The notes: generated by a model from the letters alone, not told the origin. A stretch of DNA of 64,000 nucleotides from Flavobacterium notoginsengisoli (GCF_014207905.1 NZ_JACHLB010000008.1:1-64000), one strand, 5' to 3'. Counted from the stretch's first letter, positions 41,598 through 51,087 are shown. Numbers and translations are program-made.

Positions 41598-41638
41598 AGA
41601 TTAAAATCTCAAAAGAAAATGCTTTTATTCAAAGGGAA

Positions 41639-41992
41639 TTATTTTTTTGAAGCCATTCCTATCGTTTTTGCATCAACCGATTGAGGTGGAAATTTTTGTT
41701 TTTCATTTTTCCAAGAAATAATCTTACCTGATTTATTGATATACATATAATCATATTTCCAATAAGAAGGACCAGCATCACCTGAAACCTCTCTACTATG
41801 ATTCGTTGTGAAAATTTGATCTGCATAAAGAAATATATCATTATTCTCGTCATCATGAAGAATTCTTACTGGCGGTCCCCATGATTTTATTAATTTTTGT
41901 TTCGATTCTCCGACCCATTTATCATGGACATCGTTACTCGAGCAGGATATTTGCAAGAATATAATTGCAATTAAAAGTAAAGTTTTCTTCAT
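41639..41992 (-). CDS. Small lipoprotein of unknown function
   Basis: A 117-residue predicted lipoprotein with lipobox LQISC (Cys17). The mature part, with KWVGESKQKLIKSWGPPV and later YDYMYINKSGKIISWKNE, recalls the SmpA/OmlA-like small fold (helix, then WG.P and beta strands), but similarity is weak. The function is unknown. It is a lone gene, with 246 bases of AT-rich DNA upstream that hold only short palindromes (ATGATA/TATCAT, TATACGA/TCGTATA). Confidence 0.75.
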   Translation of the reverse strand: MKKTLLLIAIIFLQISCSSNDVHDKWVGESKQKLIKSWGPPVRILHDDENNDIFLYADQIFTTNHSREVSGDAGPSYWKYDYMYINKSGKIISWKNEKQKFPPQSVDAKTIGMASKK

Positions 41993-42204
41993 AAGCTTTT
42001 GGTAATTTTTAGAGTTTAGATATAGAGTTTATATAAATTTAACACTATTGCACCAAATAAACGTAATGATAGTTTATCATAACATTAAATCCGATGAAAG
42101 TCACAATATATACGACGAAATGCATCTTTTGGATTTATATCGTATAAAATCAATCTAAAATAAGCTACAGATAAATCTTTGAAAATTGACAAGCATTAAC
42201 TTTG

Positions 42205-42212
42205 TATCTTTG
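42205..42212 (+). promoter_or_regulatory. -7 promoter element of trmD
   Basis: TATCTTTG fits TAnnTTTG; TTG at 42186-42188 gives a 16-base spacing. An overlapping TAACTTTG at 42197-42204 is a second match. Confidence 0.65.
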
Positions 42213-42238
42213 TCGACAAGAAAATTATTGATTAGAAA

Positions 42239-42913
42239 ATGCGAATTGACATTATTACACTTTTACCAGAATTATTAAGAAGCCCATTTGAAGCTTCAAT
42301 TATGAAACGTGCCATTGATAAAGGTTTAGTCGAAGTTCATTTTCACAATCTGCGCGACTACAGTACAAACAGACAAAAAAGCGTTGATGATTACCCTTTT
42401 GGCGGCGGAGCAGGTATGGTAATGACAATTCAGCCTATTGACGATTGTATTACGCATTTAAAAAGCCAACGTGAATACGATGAAATAATTTATATGTCGC
42501 CAGATGGAGAAACTCTAAATCAAAAAATGGCTAATAAAATGTCAATGTATGAAAACATTATCATTTTATGCGGACATTATAAAGGAGTAGATCAAAGAGT
42601 GCGAGATCATTTTATAACTAAAGAAATTTCTATTGGGGATTATGTTTTATCTGGAGGAGAATTGGGCGCAATAGTTTTATCTGATGCTTTAATCCGATTA
42701 ATTCCAGGTGTTTTAAGTGATGAAACCTCAGCTTTGACAGATAGTTTTCAGGATAATCTTCTTTCTGGACCTATATATACTAGACCCGCAGATTATAAAG
42801 GATGGAAAGTTCCAGAAGTTTTAACCAGCGGACATGCTGCAAAAATTGACAAATGGCGCGAAGATAAAGCGTACGAACATACAAAAAACAGACGTCCAGA
42901 TTTATTAGAATAA
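42239..42913 (+). CDS. trmD: tRNA (guanine37-N1)-methyltransferase
   Basis: TrmD methylates G37 next to the anticodon of several tRNAs to prevent frameshifting. The trefoil-knot SPOUT fold is shown by ILCGHYKGVDQRV and IGDYVLSGGELGAI. The start LRIDIITLLPEL type (MRIDIITLLPELLRSPF) and the C-terminal domain with GHAAKIDKWREDKAYEHT are typical. At 224 residues it is close to the normal length. rplS follows 176 bases later with its own promoter, the common trmD-rplS neighbourhood. Confidence 0.97.
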   Translation: MRIDIITLLPELLRSPFEASIMKRAIDKGLVEVHFHNLRDYSTNRQKSVDDYPFGGGAGMVMTIQPIDDCITHLKSQREYDEIIYMSPDGETLNQKMANKMSMYENIIILCGHYKGVDQRVRDHFITKEISIGDYVLSGGELGAIVLSDALIRLIPGVLSDETSALTDSFQDNLLSGPIYTRPADYKGWKVPEVLTSGHAAKIDKWREDKAYEHTKNRRPDLLE

Positions 42914-43008
42914 ATTTCAAATTTTTAAAATCCCAAATTCCAATTAATCAACTACTTAAGAAATTGAAATTTGAAATTTATTTTTATTGGAATTTAATTT
43001 TTTTTATC

Positions 43009-43016
43009 TACATTTG
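43009..43016 (+). promoter_or_regulatory. -7 promoter element of rplS
   Basis: TACATTTG fits TAnnTTTG, and a TTG at 42987-42989 lies exactly 19 bases upstream, the ideal Bacteroidota spacing. The clearest promoter in the window. Confidence 0.8.
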
Positions 43017-43020
43017 CACC

Positions 43021-43089
43021 CGAATTTGACCAACCTCTGGCGAGATCCGTGAATGTTGCTCTAATATAAAAACCATAATTTAAATTATC
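43021..43089 (+). ncRNA. Probable ribosomal protein L19 leader
   Basis: The mRNA leader of rplS is about 69 bases and includes GACCAACCTCTGGCGAGATC and then GTGAATGTTGCTC, which can pair as CAAC/GTTG and GAG/CTC segments. A Flavobacteria-specific L19 leader motif has been described, and the position fits. I cannot fold it here, so the assignment rests on context. Confidence 0.45.
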
Positions 43090-43440
43090 ATGGCAGATTT
43101 ATTAAAATTCGTTCAAGACGAATTCGTTGCTAAAAAAGATTTCCCAGATTTCGGAGCTGGAGACACAATCACTGTTTTCTACGAAATTAAAGAGGGTGAA
43201 AAAACAAGAACTCAGTTCTTCAAAGGAGTTGTAATCCAAAGAAGAGGTTCTGGAGTTACTGAAACTTTTACTATTCGTAAAATGTCTGGATCAGTTGGTG
43301 TTGAGCGTATCTTCCCAGTAAACTTACCAGCTTTACAAAAAATCGAAGTTAACAAGAAAGGTGCTGTACGTAGAGCTAGAATTTTCTACTTCAGACAACT
43401 TACTGGTAAAAAAGCTAAGATTAAAGATAAAAGAAGATAA
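43090..43440 (+). CDS. rplS: 50S ribosomal protein L19
   Basis: L19 sits at the 30S-50S interface. The 116-residue protein begins ADLLKFVQDEFVAKKDFPDFGAGDTITVFYEIKEG. It carries the conserved motif FKGVVIQRRGSGVTETFTIRKMS and the basic C-terminus RRARIFYFRQLTGKKAKIKDKRR. It is monocistronic with its own strong promoter, a leader of about 70 bases and a strong terminator. Confidence 0.98.
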   Translation: MADLLKFVQDEFVAKKDFPDFGAGDTITVFYEIKEGEKTRTQFFKGVVIQRRGSGVTETFTIRKMSGSVGVERIFPVNLPALQKIEVNKKGAVRRARIFYFRQLTGKKAKIKDKRR

Positions 43441-43461
43441 TCATTTATCTAAATGTTATAA

Positions 43462-43498
43462 AAAACTCGTTTCATACCATTTGAAACGAGTTTTTTTT
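43462..43498 (+). terminator. Terminator after rplS
   Basis: AAAACTCGTTTCA and TGAAACGAGTTTT form a perfect 13-bp stem followed by T residues. Confidence 0.92.
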
Positions 43499-43669
43499 AT
43501 GTTCTAATTTTATCACTATCAAAACCGTAATTTTTTAATACCAAAATCATCGATTTAGCAATATAATGAGTATGAAATAACAATCTGTTAATTTCGTCTT
43601 TTCTCACCAAAACTCAACCGATTTCGTTGTGATTTTATTATATTTGCTCCGCTCATTTTGAGCCGAATA

Positions 43670-43677
43670 TATCTTTG
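43670..43677 (+). promoter_or_regulatory. -7 promoter element of the isocitrate dehydrogenase gene
   Basis: TATCTTTG fits TAnnTTTG with a TTG 23 bases upstream. An additional TATATTTG at 43639-43646 could be a second, upstream promoter. A small GCTC-ATTTT-GAGC hairpin lies between them. Confidence 0.6.
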
Positions 43678-43721
43678 ACATCGTTAACTCCTGACGATAC
43701 GATTATAAAAAAAAAAAGAAA

Positions 43722-45941
43722 ATGACAAAATCAAAAATTTTTTACACCTTAACTGATGAGGCGCCGTTATTGGCAACTTATTCTCTTTTACCAATTGTTC
43801 AAGCATTTACAGCAACAGCTGGAATTGAAATCGAAACCAGAGATATTTCGCTGGCAGGAAGAATTTTATCAAACTTCCCAGATTCTTTGACTGATGCTCA
43901 AAAAACTGGAGATGCATTGGCAGAACTTGGCCAATTAGCAACTCAGCCAGAAGCTAACATTATTAAATTACCAAACATTTCAGCATCTGTACCGCAGTTA
44001 AAAGCGGCTATTGCTGAATTACAATCACACGGATACAACGTACCAAATTTCCCAGAAGATCCACAAAACGATGCTGAAAAGGAAATTAAAGCAAAATATG
44101 CAAAAGTTTTAGGTTCTGCTGTAAACCCAGTTTTACGTGAAGGAAACTCTGACCGTAGAGCTCCTAGAGCAGTAAAAAACTTTGCAAAAGCAAATCCACA
44201 CTCAATGGGTGCTTGGTCTGCTGACTCAAAAACTAAAGTGGCTTCTATGTCAGGCGGTGATTTTTACGGAAGTGAAAAATCATTAACTGTTGCAGAAGCG
44301 AATGATGTAAAAATCGAATTTGTTGCTAAAGACGGAACTACAACAGTTCTTAAAGCAAGCACTCCATTAAAAGCTGGAGAAATTATTGATAGCTCTGTTT
44401 TAAGTGTAAATAAATTAAAAGCTTTTGCTGCTGATGTTATCGCTGAAGCTAAAGCTGCAGGAGTTTTACTTTCTGTACACTTAAAAGCTACTATGATGAA
44501 AGTTTCTGATCCAATTATCTTCGGCGCTATCGTTGAAGTATATTTTGCAGATGTTTTCAAAAAATACGCTTCTTTATTTGCTGAATTAAACGTTGATACA
44601 AGAAACGGTTTAGGTGATATCTACGCTAAAATTGCTGGAAGACCTGAGCAAGCAGAAGTTGAAGCTGCTATTGATGCGGCAATCGCTAACGGACCAGCTT
44701 TGGCAATGGTTAATTCTGATAAAGGAATCACAAACTTACACGTTCCTTCAGACGTTATTGTTGATGCTTCTATGCCAGCAATGATTCGTACTTCTGGTCA
44801 AATGTGGAACAAAGAAGGAAAAGCTCAAGATACATTTGCAGTTATTCCAGACCGTTCTTACGCTGGAGTTTATACAGCAACTATCGATTTCTGTAAAAAA
44901 CACGGTGCTTTTGATCCTAAAACAATGGGAAGTGTTCCTAACGTTGGATTAATGGCTCAAAAAGCAGAAGAATATGGATCTCACGATAAAACTTTCCAAA
45001 TGAAAGCTGATGGAGTTGTTCGTGTTGTTGATGCAAACGGAAATGTTTTAATGGAACAAAACGTTGAAGCAAACGATATCTTCAGAATGTGTCAAGCAAA
45101 AGATGCTCCAATTCAGGACTGGGTAAAACTAGCTGTAAACAGAGCTCGTTTATCTGATACTCCTGCTGTTTTCTGGTTAGACGAAAACAGAGCACACGAT
45201 AGAGAATTGATCGTAAAAGTTCAAAAATACCTTAAAGACTACGATACTACAAACTTAGATATCCGTATTTTAAACCCAATTGCTGCTACTGAATTTACTT
45301 TAGACAGAATCATTAAAGGTTTAGACACTATCTCTGTAACTGGAAACGTTTTACGTGATTATTTAACAGATTTATTCCCAATTTTAGAATTAGGAACTTC
45401 TGCTAAAATGCTTTCTATTGTTCCGTTAATGAACGGTGGTGGATTGTTCGAAACTGGTGCTGGAGGTTCTGCTCCTAAACACGTTGAGCAATTTACAGAA
45501 GAAGGATATTTACGTTGGGATTCATTAGGAGAATTTTTAGCTCTTGGAGCTTCTTTAGAGCATTTAGGACAAACTTTAGACAATTCTAAATCAATTGTTC
45601 TATCTGAAACTTTAGATCAAGCAAACGATAAATTCTTAGCAAACGATAAATCTCCAGCTCGTAAAGTGGGTCAAATTGACAACCGTGGTTCTCACTTCTA
45701 TTTAGCATTCTACTGGGCTCAAGCTTTGGCTGCTCAAACTAAAGATGCTGAATTGAAAGCAATCTTTACTCCAATTGCTGCTGAATTTGAAGCTAACGAA
45801 GCTAAAATCGATGCAGAATTAATTGGCGCTCAAGGAAAAGCTCAAAACATTGGCGGATACTATCAGCCAACTCCAGAGTTAGTGAGTAAAGCAATGCGTC
45901 CAAGTGAAACTTTCAACGCAATTATTGCTAAAATCAAATAA
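43722..45941 (+). CDS. icd: NADP-dependent isocitrate dehydrogenase, monomeric type
   Basis: Converts isocitrate to 2-oxoglutarate and CO2 with NADP+ in the TCA cycle. The 739-residue size and the start FYTLTDEAPLLATYSLLPIV are those of the monomeric class (IDH-II), not of the roughly 415-residue dimeric enzymes. Further hallmarks are LREGNSDRRAPRAVKNFAK (substrate Ser/Arg), TMGSVPNVGLMAQKAEEYGSHDKTF and FETGAGGSAPKHVEQF. Two TAnnTTTG elements lie 45 and 76 bases upstream. The gene's base composition is higher in GC than the neighbours, in keeping with strong expression. The end is marked by a terminator. Confidence 0.97.
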   Translation: MTKSKIFYTLTDEAPLLATYSLLPIVQAFTATAGIEIETRDISLAGRILSNFPDSLTDAQKTGDALAELGQLATQPEANIIKLPNISASVPQLKAAIAELQSHGYNVPNFPEDPQNDAEKEIKAKYAKVLGSAVNPVLREGNSDRRAPRAVKNFAKANPHSMGAWSADSKTKVASMSGGDFYGSEKSLTVAEANDVKIEFVAKDGTTTVLKASTPLKAGEIIDSSVLSVNKLKAFAADVIAEAKAAGVLLSVHLKATMMKVSDPIIFGAIVEVYFADVFKKYASLFAELNVDTRNGLGDIYAKIAGRPEQAEVEAAIDAAIANGPALAMVNSDKGITNLHVPSDVIVDASMPAMIRTSGQMWNKEGKAQDTFAVIPDRSYAGVYTATIDFCKKHGAFDPKTMGSVPNVGLMAQKAEEYGSHDKTFQMKADGVVRVVDANGNVLMEQNVEANDIFRMCQAKDAPIQDWVKLAVNRARLSDTPAVFWLDENRAHDRELIVKVQKYLKDYDTTNLDIRILNPIAATEFTLDRIIKGLDTISVTGNVLRDYLTDLFPILELGTSAKMLSIVPLMNGGGLFETGAGGSAPKHVEQFTEEGYLRWDSLGEFLALGASLEHLGQTLDNSKSIVLSETLDQANDKFLANDKSPARKVGQIDNRGSHFYLAFYWAQALAAQTKDAELKAIFTPIAAEFEANEAKIDAELIGAQGKAQNIGGYYQPTPELVSKAMRPSETFNAIIAKIK

Positions 45942-45971
45942 TTAAGAATACAATTATATTTCTTTATAAAT

Positions 45972-46005
45972 AAAAGGACAACTCACAAGGTTGTCCTTTT
46001 TTTAT
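45972..46005 (+). terminator. Terminator after icd
   Basis: AAAAGGACAAC and GTTGTCCTTTT form a perfect 11-bp stem followed by T residues. Confidence 0.9.
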
Positions 46006-46082
46006 CTTAACTTATGTTTAACAGTCGTTTCTTCCAGATATTTAAGCTAGAATTGTTATCTATGTAAATCAAAATCAATATA

Positions 46083-48467
46083 ATGATTACAAAAAATACC
46101 TGCACATTTTTTCTTTTTATTCTAACGATTTTAACCTCATTTGCGCAGGAAAAATTTACTTTAAGCGGAACTATCAGCGACAGCAAAAACAATGAAACTC
46201 TAATTGGAGTTAACATCTATATTCCATCATTAAAAATTGGCACTACAACAAACGAATATGGATTTTATTCTCTTTCTGCACCAAAAGGAGAATATGATAT
46301 TGAAATAAGTTATTTGGGCTATAAAACCATTCAAAAAAAAATCATTTTAAACCAGAACACTAAAAACAATTTTTTAATTAGCGAAAGCGACGCAGAAGAA
46401 CTTCAGGAAGTTGTTGTTACCGACAATAAAGGTAAAATAAACATCAAGTCGCCCGAAATGAGCGTTAACAAACTCTCTATTTCAACCATTAAAAAAATGC
46501 CTGTTGTTTTAGGAGAAGTAGATGTTCTTAAATCTATTTTATTACTTCCTGGCGTTACCAATGCAGGAGAAGGCGCATCGGGATTTAATGTTCGCGGAGG
46601 TGGTGCCGATCAGAACTTGATTCTATTAGATGAAGCTACCATTTTTAATTCTTCTCACGTTTTTGGTTTTTTCTCTGTTTTTAATCCTGATGCTATTAAA
46701 GATTTAAAATTATATAAAGGAGGAATTCCAGCGCGTTATGGAGGAAGAGCTTCTTCTGTTTTAGATATTTACCAAAAAGACGGCAGCAGTAAAGATTTTC
46801 ATATGAATGGTGGTATCGGTTTAATTTCAAGCCGATTACTTGCCGAGGGGCCGATTGTAAAAGACAGAGGTTCATTTCTAATTGGAGGAAGAGCTTCTTA
46901 TGCACATTTATTCTTAAAACTTTCAGAAGACAACAAAGATAACGCTGCCTATTTTTATGACTTAAATACTAAATTAAGCTATAAATTAAACGATAACAAC
47001 AGTTTATATTTGTCTGGTTATTTTGGGCGCGATGTTTTTAGATTAAACAAAAGTTTTACCAATACATACGGAAATTCGATTTTAAATTTGAGATGGAACC
47101 ATTTGTATTCTGATAAATTATTCGCAAACCTTTCTCTAATCTATAGCGATTATTATTACGGATTAGATCTTGATTTTGTTGGTTTTAAATGGGATTCTGG
47201 AATTAAAAACTACAACATCAAATACGATTTCAAACATTATCTTTCAGACAAACTGAAATTGAATTACGGATTAAATGGAACTTATTATGAATTTAATCCG
47301 GGAACTGTAAAACCCACAGGAACAGATTCTGGAATAAATCCGGATCAACTTGATAGAAAGTACGCTTTCGAACCTTCTGCATACTTAGACGCAGAAAGCC
47401 AACTTTCTAATAAAATTAATATTGCATATGGATTACGCTATAGTTTGTTTTATAGATTAGGAAGTTCAACGATTAATTATTACGATAACAACCAGCCTGT
47501 TGTCTATGATACAGATCTACAGATTTACGAAAAAGGAACACCTTCTTCGACAAAATATTTTGGCAAAAACAAAGTCATTCAGAGTTATGATAATTTCGAG
47601 CCTCGATTTTCCGTTTCTTATCAATTAAATGAAAATCAAGCTTTAAAGGCAAGTTATAATAGAATGGCACAATATCTTCAGCTAATTTCAAATACTTCCT
47701 CTCCTACTCCTTTAGATGTCTGGATGCCTAGTGATAATTATATCAAACCTCAGCTCGCAGATCAAGTTGCTTTGGGGTATTTTAGAAACATTAAAAATGG
47801 AGACTATTCTTTTGAAATTGAAACCTATTATAAGGAAATTCAAAATAGATTAGATTATATAGATGGTGCCGATTTAATAGCCAATGACGCGATCGAACAA
47901 GTTATTCTAAACGGACAAATGAGATCTTACGGTTTGGAAATTATGTTTAAGAAAAACAAAGGCAAATTCAATGGTTGGATTGCTTATACTTTATCAAGAT
48001 CGGAACAGCAAACACCAGGCAGAACTTCGGAAGAACCAGGAATAAATAATGGCAAATGGTATGCTTCTGCTTATGACAAAACACATAATTTAGCTATAAC
48101 ATCTGTTTACAATTTGAATGAAAAATGGTCTTTTGGGGCTAATTTTGCTTTGCAGTCCGGACAACCTGTCACGTATCCAAATGGACAGTATGAATATTTA
48201 GGAATTACGGTTCCAAGTTACGGGTTAAGAAATGAAAACCGACTTCCTGCATATCATCATTTAGATATTTCAGCTACTCTGACGCCGAGAAAAAATAAAG
48301 ATAGAAATTGGAAAGGAGAATGGGTTTTCAGCATTTACAATCTTTACAATAGAATGAATGCAGCATCGATTAATTTTCGCCAAAATGTTGATACTGGTGT
48401 AAATGAAGCTGTACAATTGTCTATTTTTGGAATTGTACCAGCAGTAAGCTACAACTTCAAATTCTAA
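46083..48467 (+). CDS. TonB-dependent receptor with carboxypeptidase-like regulatory domain
   Basis: A 794-residue outer-membrane receptor. After a signal peptide (about 1-21, ending TSFAQ), residues about 25-100 form a carboxypeptidase-regulatory-like beta-sandwich (LSGTISDSKNNETLIGVNIYIP). The TonB-box region EELQEVVVTDNK follows. The plug domain holds GVTNAGEGASGFNVRGGGADQNLILLDEA, and the C-terminal barrel ends VSYNFKF with a terminal Phe. It is translated with the DUF4249 lipoprotein gene 30 bases downstream, as in SusC/SusD-like arrangements, so it probably imports an unknown substrate with that lipoprotein. GyrI-like and DinB-like genes follow. Confidence 0.92.
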   Translation: MITKNTCTFFLFILTILTSFAQEKFTLSGTISDSKNNETLIGVNIYIPSLKIGTTTNEYGFYSLSAPKGEYDIEISYLGYKTIQKKIILNQNTKNNFLISESDAEELQEVVVTDNKGKINIKSPEMSVNKLSISTIKKMPVVLGEVDVLKSILLLPGVTNAGEGASGFNVRGGGADQNLILLDEATIFNSSHVFGFFSVFNPDAIKDLKLYKGGIPARYGGRASSVLDIYQKDGSSKDFHMNGGIGLISSRLLAEGPIVKDRGSFLIGGRASYAHLFLKLSEDNKDNAAYFYDLNTKLSYKLNDNNSLYLSGYFGRDVFRLNKSFTNTYGNSILNLRWNHLYSDKLFANLSLIYSDYYYGLDLDFVGFKWDSGIKNYNIKYDFKHYLSDKLKLNYGLNGTYYEFNPGTVKPTGTDSGINPDQLDRKYAFEPSAYLDAESQLSNKINIAYGLRYSLFYRLGSSTINYYDNNQPVVYDTDLQIYEKGTPSSTKYFGKNKVIQSYDNFEPRFSVSYQLNENQALKASYNRMAQYLQLISNTSSPTPLDVWMPSDNYIKPQLADQVALGYFRNIKNGDYSFEIETYYKEIQNRLDYIDGADLIANDAIEQVILNGQMRSYGLEIMFKKNKGKFNGWIAYTLSRSEQQTPGRTSEEPGINNGKWYASAYDKTHNLAITSVYNLNEKWSFGANFALQSGQPVTYPNGQYEYLGITVPSYGLRNENRLPAYHHLDISATLTPRKNKDRNWKGEWVFSIYNLYNRMNAASINFRQNVDTGVNEAVQLSIFGIVPAVSYNFKF

Positions 48468-48497
48468 AAAATAGAGTAAAAGAATAAAAATATAGGT

Positions 48498-49319
48498 ATG
48501 AAAAAAGCAGTTTATTTTATCTCATTTTTGACTTTTCTTTTCTTTGCAAGCTGTGAAGATGTTGTTGATGTTGACTTAGACACTGCGCCTCCAAAATTAG
48601 TTATCGAAGCTGCAATTAATTGGGAAAAAGGTTCTACAGGAAGACAACAGACTATTAAATTAACGACCACAACGGGTTATTTTGATCAATTAGTGCCAAT
48701 AGTTTCGGGTGCTGTAATTTACATTAACAACAGTAGAAATCAAAGATTCAATTTTAATGAAGTTAATAAATCTGGACGTTATGTCTGTAATAATTTCACG
48801 CCCGTTATTAACGAAACCTATACCTTAACTGTCGTTAGCGGAGGAAATACTTACAAAGCTACCGAAACCCTAAAATCTGTTGCTCCAATAACTCGAATTG
48901 AACAAAAAAATGATGGAGGTTTTACAGGAAAAGATATTGAAATAAAAGCTTTTTACACCGATCCAGCTGATGAAGAAAATTATTATTTGTTTAAATACGT
49001 TTATTCAAGCAAAGTAACTTCTACCTATTATGTATCTGAAGATAAATTCTATCAAGGAAATGAAATCTACAGCAGCACGGAAGATGAAGACTTAAAAGCC
49101 GGAGATGAAATTGAAGTAACGCATTACGGAATTTCTAAACAATATTACAATTATATGAATATTTTGGTAAGCATTGCAGGATCTAATGTTGGCGGTCCTT
49201 TTCAATCTCCGCCTGCAACCGTAAAAGGAAACATCGTAAATACAACAGATAAAAATAATTATCCCCTCGGTTATTTCTCTTTAAGCGAAACCGATAATAA
49301 AAAATACAAAATTCAATAA
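48498..49319 (+). CDS. DUF4249 lipoprotein
   Basis: A 273-residue predicted lipoprotein (lipobox FFASC, Cys19, followed by EDVVDVDL, an Asp/Glu-rich stretch that resembles surface-export signals of Bacteroidota lipoproteins). The mature part (KLVIEAAINWEKGS... repeated beta-strand phrases such as VVSGGNTYKATETL) matches DUF4249. DUF4249 genes usually sit directly after a TonB receptor with a carboxypeptidase-like N-domain, as here, so a surface partner of that receptor is the inference. Confidence 0.88.
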   Translation: MKKAVYFISFLTFLFFASCEDVVDVDLDTAPPKLVIEAAINWEKGSTGRQQTIKLTTTTGYFDQLVPIVSGAVIYINNSRNQRFNFNEVNKSGRYVCNNFTPVINETYTLTVVSGGNTYKATETLKSVAPITRIEQKNDGGFTGKDIEIKAFYTDPADEENYYLFKYVYSSKVTSTYYVSEDKFYQGNEIYSSTEDEDLKAGDEIEVTHYGISKQYYNYMNILVSIAGSNVGGPFQSPPATVKGNIVNTTDKNNYPLGYFSLSETDNKKYKIQ

Positions 49320-49322
49320 TTT

Positions 49323-49805
49323 ATGCAGCCCCTAATCAAAGTCTTAGCCGAAAAAAAACTTACTGGCCATTTTATCGAAATGTCTTTCATTGAAAATAAA
49401 ACTTTTCAATTGTGGAATGGCTTTATGCCTCAGAAAAAAGAAATTAAAAACACAGTCGATGCAAATTTGTATTCGTTAGAAGTCTATCCAGAGCATTATT
49501 TTGATAATTTTAATCCAAGCAATAATTTTCAGAAATGGGCTGCTGTTGAAGTTTCTAGTTTTGAAAATCTTCCGTCTGAAATGAAAACGTTAAATGTTCC
49601 TAGCGGTCTATACGCCGTATTTCTTCATGTAGGACCAGCAACTGACGCACATAAAACTTATAATTATATTTTTGCAGAATGGCTTCCTAATTCAGCATAT
49701 AATGTTGACGAAAGACCTCATTTTGCAATAATGAATGAAAAATATAAAAAAGATGATCCTACTTCGGAGGAAGAAATTTGGATTCCTATAAAAAATAGAA
49801 ATTAA
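49323..49805 (+). CDS. GyrI-like effector-binding-domain protein
   Basis: A 160-residue protein of the GyrI-like/AraC effector-binding fold. Recognisable parts are FIEMSFIENKTFQLWNGFMPQ, NLYSLEVYPEHYFDNFNPS, KWAAVEVSSFENLPSEM and the end GLYAVFLHVGPATDAHKTYNYIFAEWLPNS...DERPHFAIMNEKY. No helix-turn-helix is attached, so it is a stand-alone ligand-binding domain. It starts three bases after the DUF4249 stop and overlaps the next start by one base (TAATG), so it is in the receptor's operon. Confidence 0.87.
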   Translation: MQPLIKVLAEKKLTGHFIEMSFIENKTFQLWNGFMPQKKEIKNTVDANLYSLEVYPEHYFDNFNPSNNFQKWAAVEVSSFENLPSEMKTLNVPSGLYAVFLHVGPATDAHKTYNYIFAEWLPNSAYNVDERPHFAIMNEKYKKDDPTSEEEIWIPIKNRN

Positions 49806-50254
49806 TGGCATTAATTCAAACCCTAAAAATACTTTTTAATCGAGATTTAGATAAACTTAAGTTCGAAATCGAATCGTATGAAAGCGAAAATTCACTTTGG
49901 ATTATAGACAAAAATATTTCCAATTCAGCAGGAAATCTTTGTCTTCATTTGATGGGAAATCTAAACACCTACATTGGAGCAGAAATTGGAAAAACGGGTT
50001 ATATAAGAAATCGTCCTTTAGAATTTTCACTTAAAGACATTCCGAAAAGAGAATTAATCCAAAAAATTGAAGATACAATCTCAGTTGTAAATAATGCGCT
50101 CGATTCTTTAGCCGAAGCAGACTTAGAAAACATTTATCCTCAAATCGTTTTTGAAAAAGAAATGACAACGGGATTTTTTCTGGTTCATCTTTCAACACAT
50201 TTGGCTTATCATTTAGGACAAATAAACTATCATAGACGATTGTTAGATGAATAG
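49805..50254 (+). CDS. DinB-like protein (DUF1572)
   Basis: A 149-residue four-helix-bundle protein of the DinB/DUF1572 superfamily, usually metal-binding. The histidine pattern is present: NLCLHLMGNLNTYIG near residue 40 and LVHLSTHLAYHLGQINYHRR at the end. The function is unknown; relatives include thiol transferases. Its ATG overlaps the previous stop codon by one base. A palindromic GCCACA repeat follows the stop. Confidence 0.86.
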   Translation: MALIQTLKILFNRDLDKLKFEIESYESENSLWIIDKNISNSAGNLCLHLMGNLNTYIGAEIGKTGYIRNRPLEFSLKDIPKRELIQKIEDTISVVNNALDSLAEADLENIYPQIVFEKEMTTGFFLVHLSTHLAYHLGQINYHRRLLDE

Positions 50255-50257
50255 TTT

Positions 50258-50316
50258 TTTTTTGCCACAAATTAAAAGAATCAAAATAATTAATCTGTGA
50301 AATCTGTGGCAAAAAA
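50258..50316. repeat. Inverted repeat of the GCCACA family
   Basis: TTTTTTGCCACAAATT and AATCTGTGGCAAAAAA are inverted copies with one mismatch, separated by 27 bases. It may act as a terminator for the operon above. Confidence 0.7.
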
Positions 50317-50369
50317 TTAGAATTCTAAAATTGTAGCTGTAACTTAGCACCACATTCAAAAAAACGCAC

Positions 50370-51032
50370 ATGTCATCACACCATATAGTCCGAGACGATC
50401 AGGAACCAGCTTTAATCATTGCAAACGGAGCCGCGTGCGATCCTGAGTTATTAGGACAATTATTGGAATGGTCTCCGCTAGTTATCGTTTTGGATTCGGC
50501 AATAGAAAGAGTAATCGAATTAGGCATTAAAGTCGATGTTCTTTTAGGAGATTTTGATCGTGGATTTGATCCAGAAATCTACAAAACTTCACAGTTTCCA
50601 ATCGAAATCGTTCACACGCCAGATCAGGACAAAACCGATTTGGAGAAAGCTTTTGATTATTTAATTGAAAGAAAAATTCCAGCCGTAAATGTCGTTTGGG
50701 CAACAGGAAAACGCGCCGATCACACTATTACCAATCTTACACAAATCGTTCGATATAGAAACTTATTGAAAATCGTAATTCTTGACGATCATTCGAAAAT
50801 CTTCCTTTTACCAGCAAAATTTGAGAAATGGTATACAGCCAAAACACCTATCTCGTTAATTCCGATTGGAGTTGTAAACGGAATTTATTCGACTAATTTA
50901 AAATATGAATTAAATGACGATACGCTCACAATGGGTTACAGAACCGGAAGCAGTAATTCTGTAGAAAAAGACGGAATTGTAACGATAACACATCGTGAAG
51001 GTGATTTGCTTTTGATGGAATGTTTTGATTAA
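50370..51032 (+). CDS. Thiamine pyrophosphokinase
   Basis: A 220-residue enzyme transferring pyrophosphate from ATP to thiamine. The N-terminal catalytic domain holds LIIANGAACDPELL, VIVLDSAIERV and the key IKVDVLLGDFDRGFDP. Further metal/ATP residues are DQDKTDLEKAFDYL and VWATGKRADHTITNL. The C-terminal beta domain closes with SNSVEKDGIVTITHREGDLLLMECFD. No close-match TAnnTTTG precedes it (TAACTTAG at 50340 is weak). Confidence 0.92.
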   Translation: MSSHHIVRDDQEPALIIANGAACDPELLGQLLEWSPLVIVLDSAIERVIELGIKVDVLLGDFDRGFDPEIYKTSQFPIEIVHTPDQDKTDLEKAFDYLIERKIPAVNVVWATGKRADHTITNLTQIVRYRNLLKIVILDDHSKIFLLPAKFEKWYTAKTPISLIPIGVVNGIYSTNLKYELNDDTLTMGYRTGSSNSVEKDGIVTITHREGDLLLMECFD

Positions 51033-51079
51033 TACTACCTTAAACAAGATTATTTTCTTGTAGTAAAAAGATTATTTAA

Positions 51080-51087
51080 TATTTTTG
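51080..51087 (+). promoter_or_regulatory. Possible -7 element of the LRR-protein gene
   Basis: TATTTTTG fits TAnnTTTG; leader about 65 bases. Confidence 0.45.

Noticed and set aside
42109..42149. TATACGA/TCGTATA inverted repeat upstream of trmD
   Set aside because: Only seven bases per arm in AT-rich DNA with a 27-base gap; likely chance.
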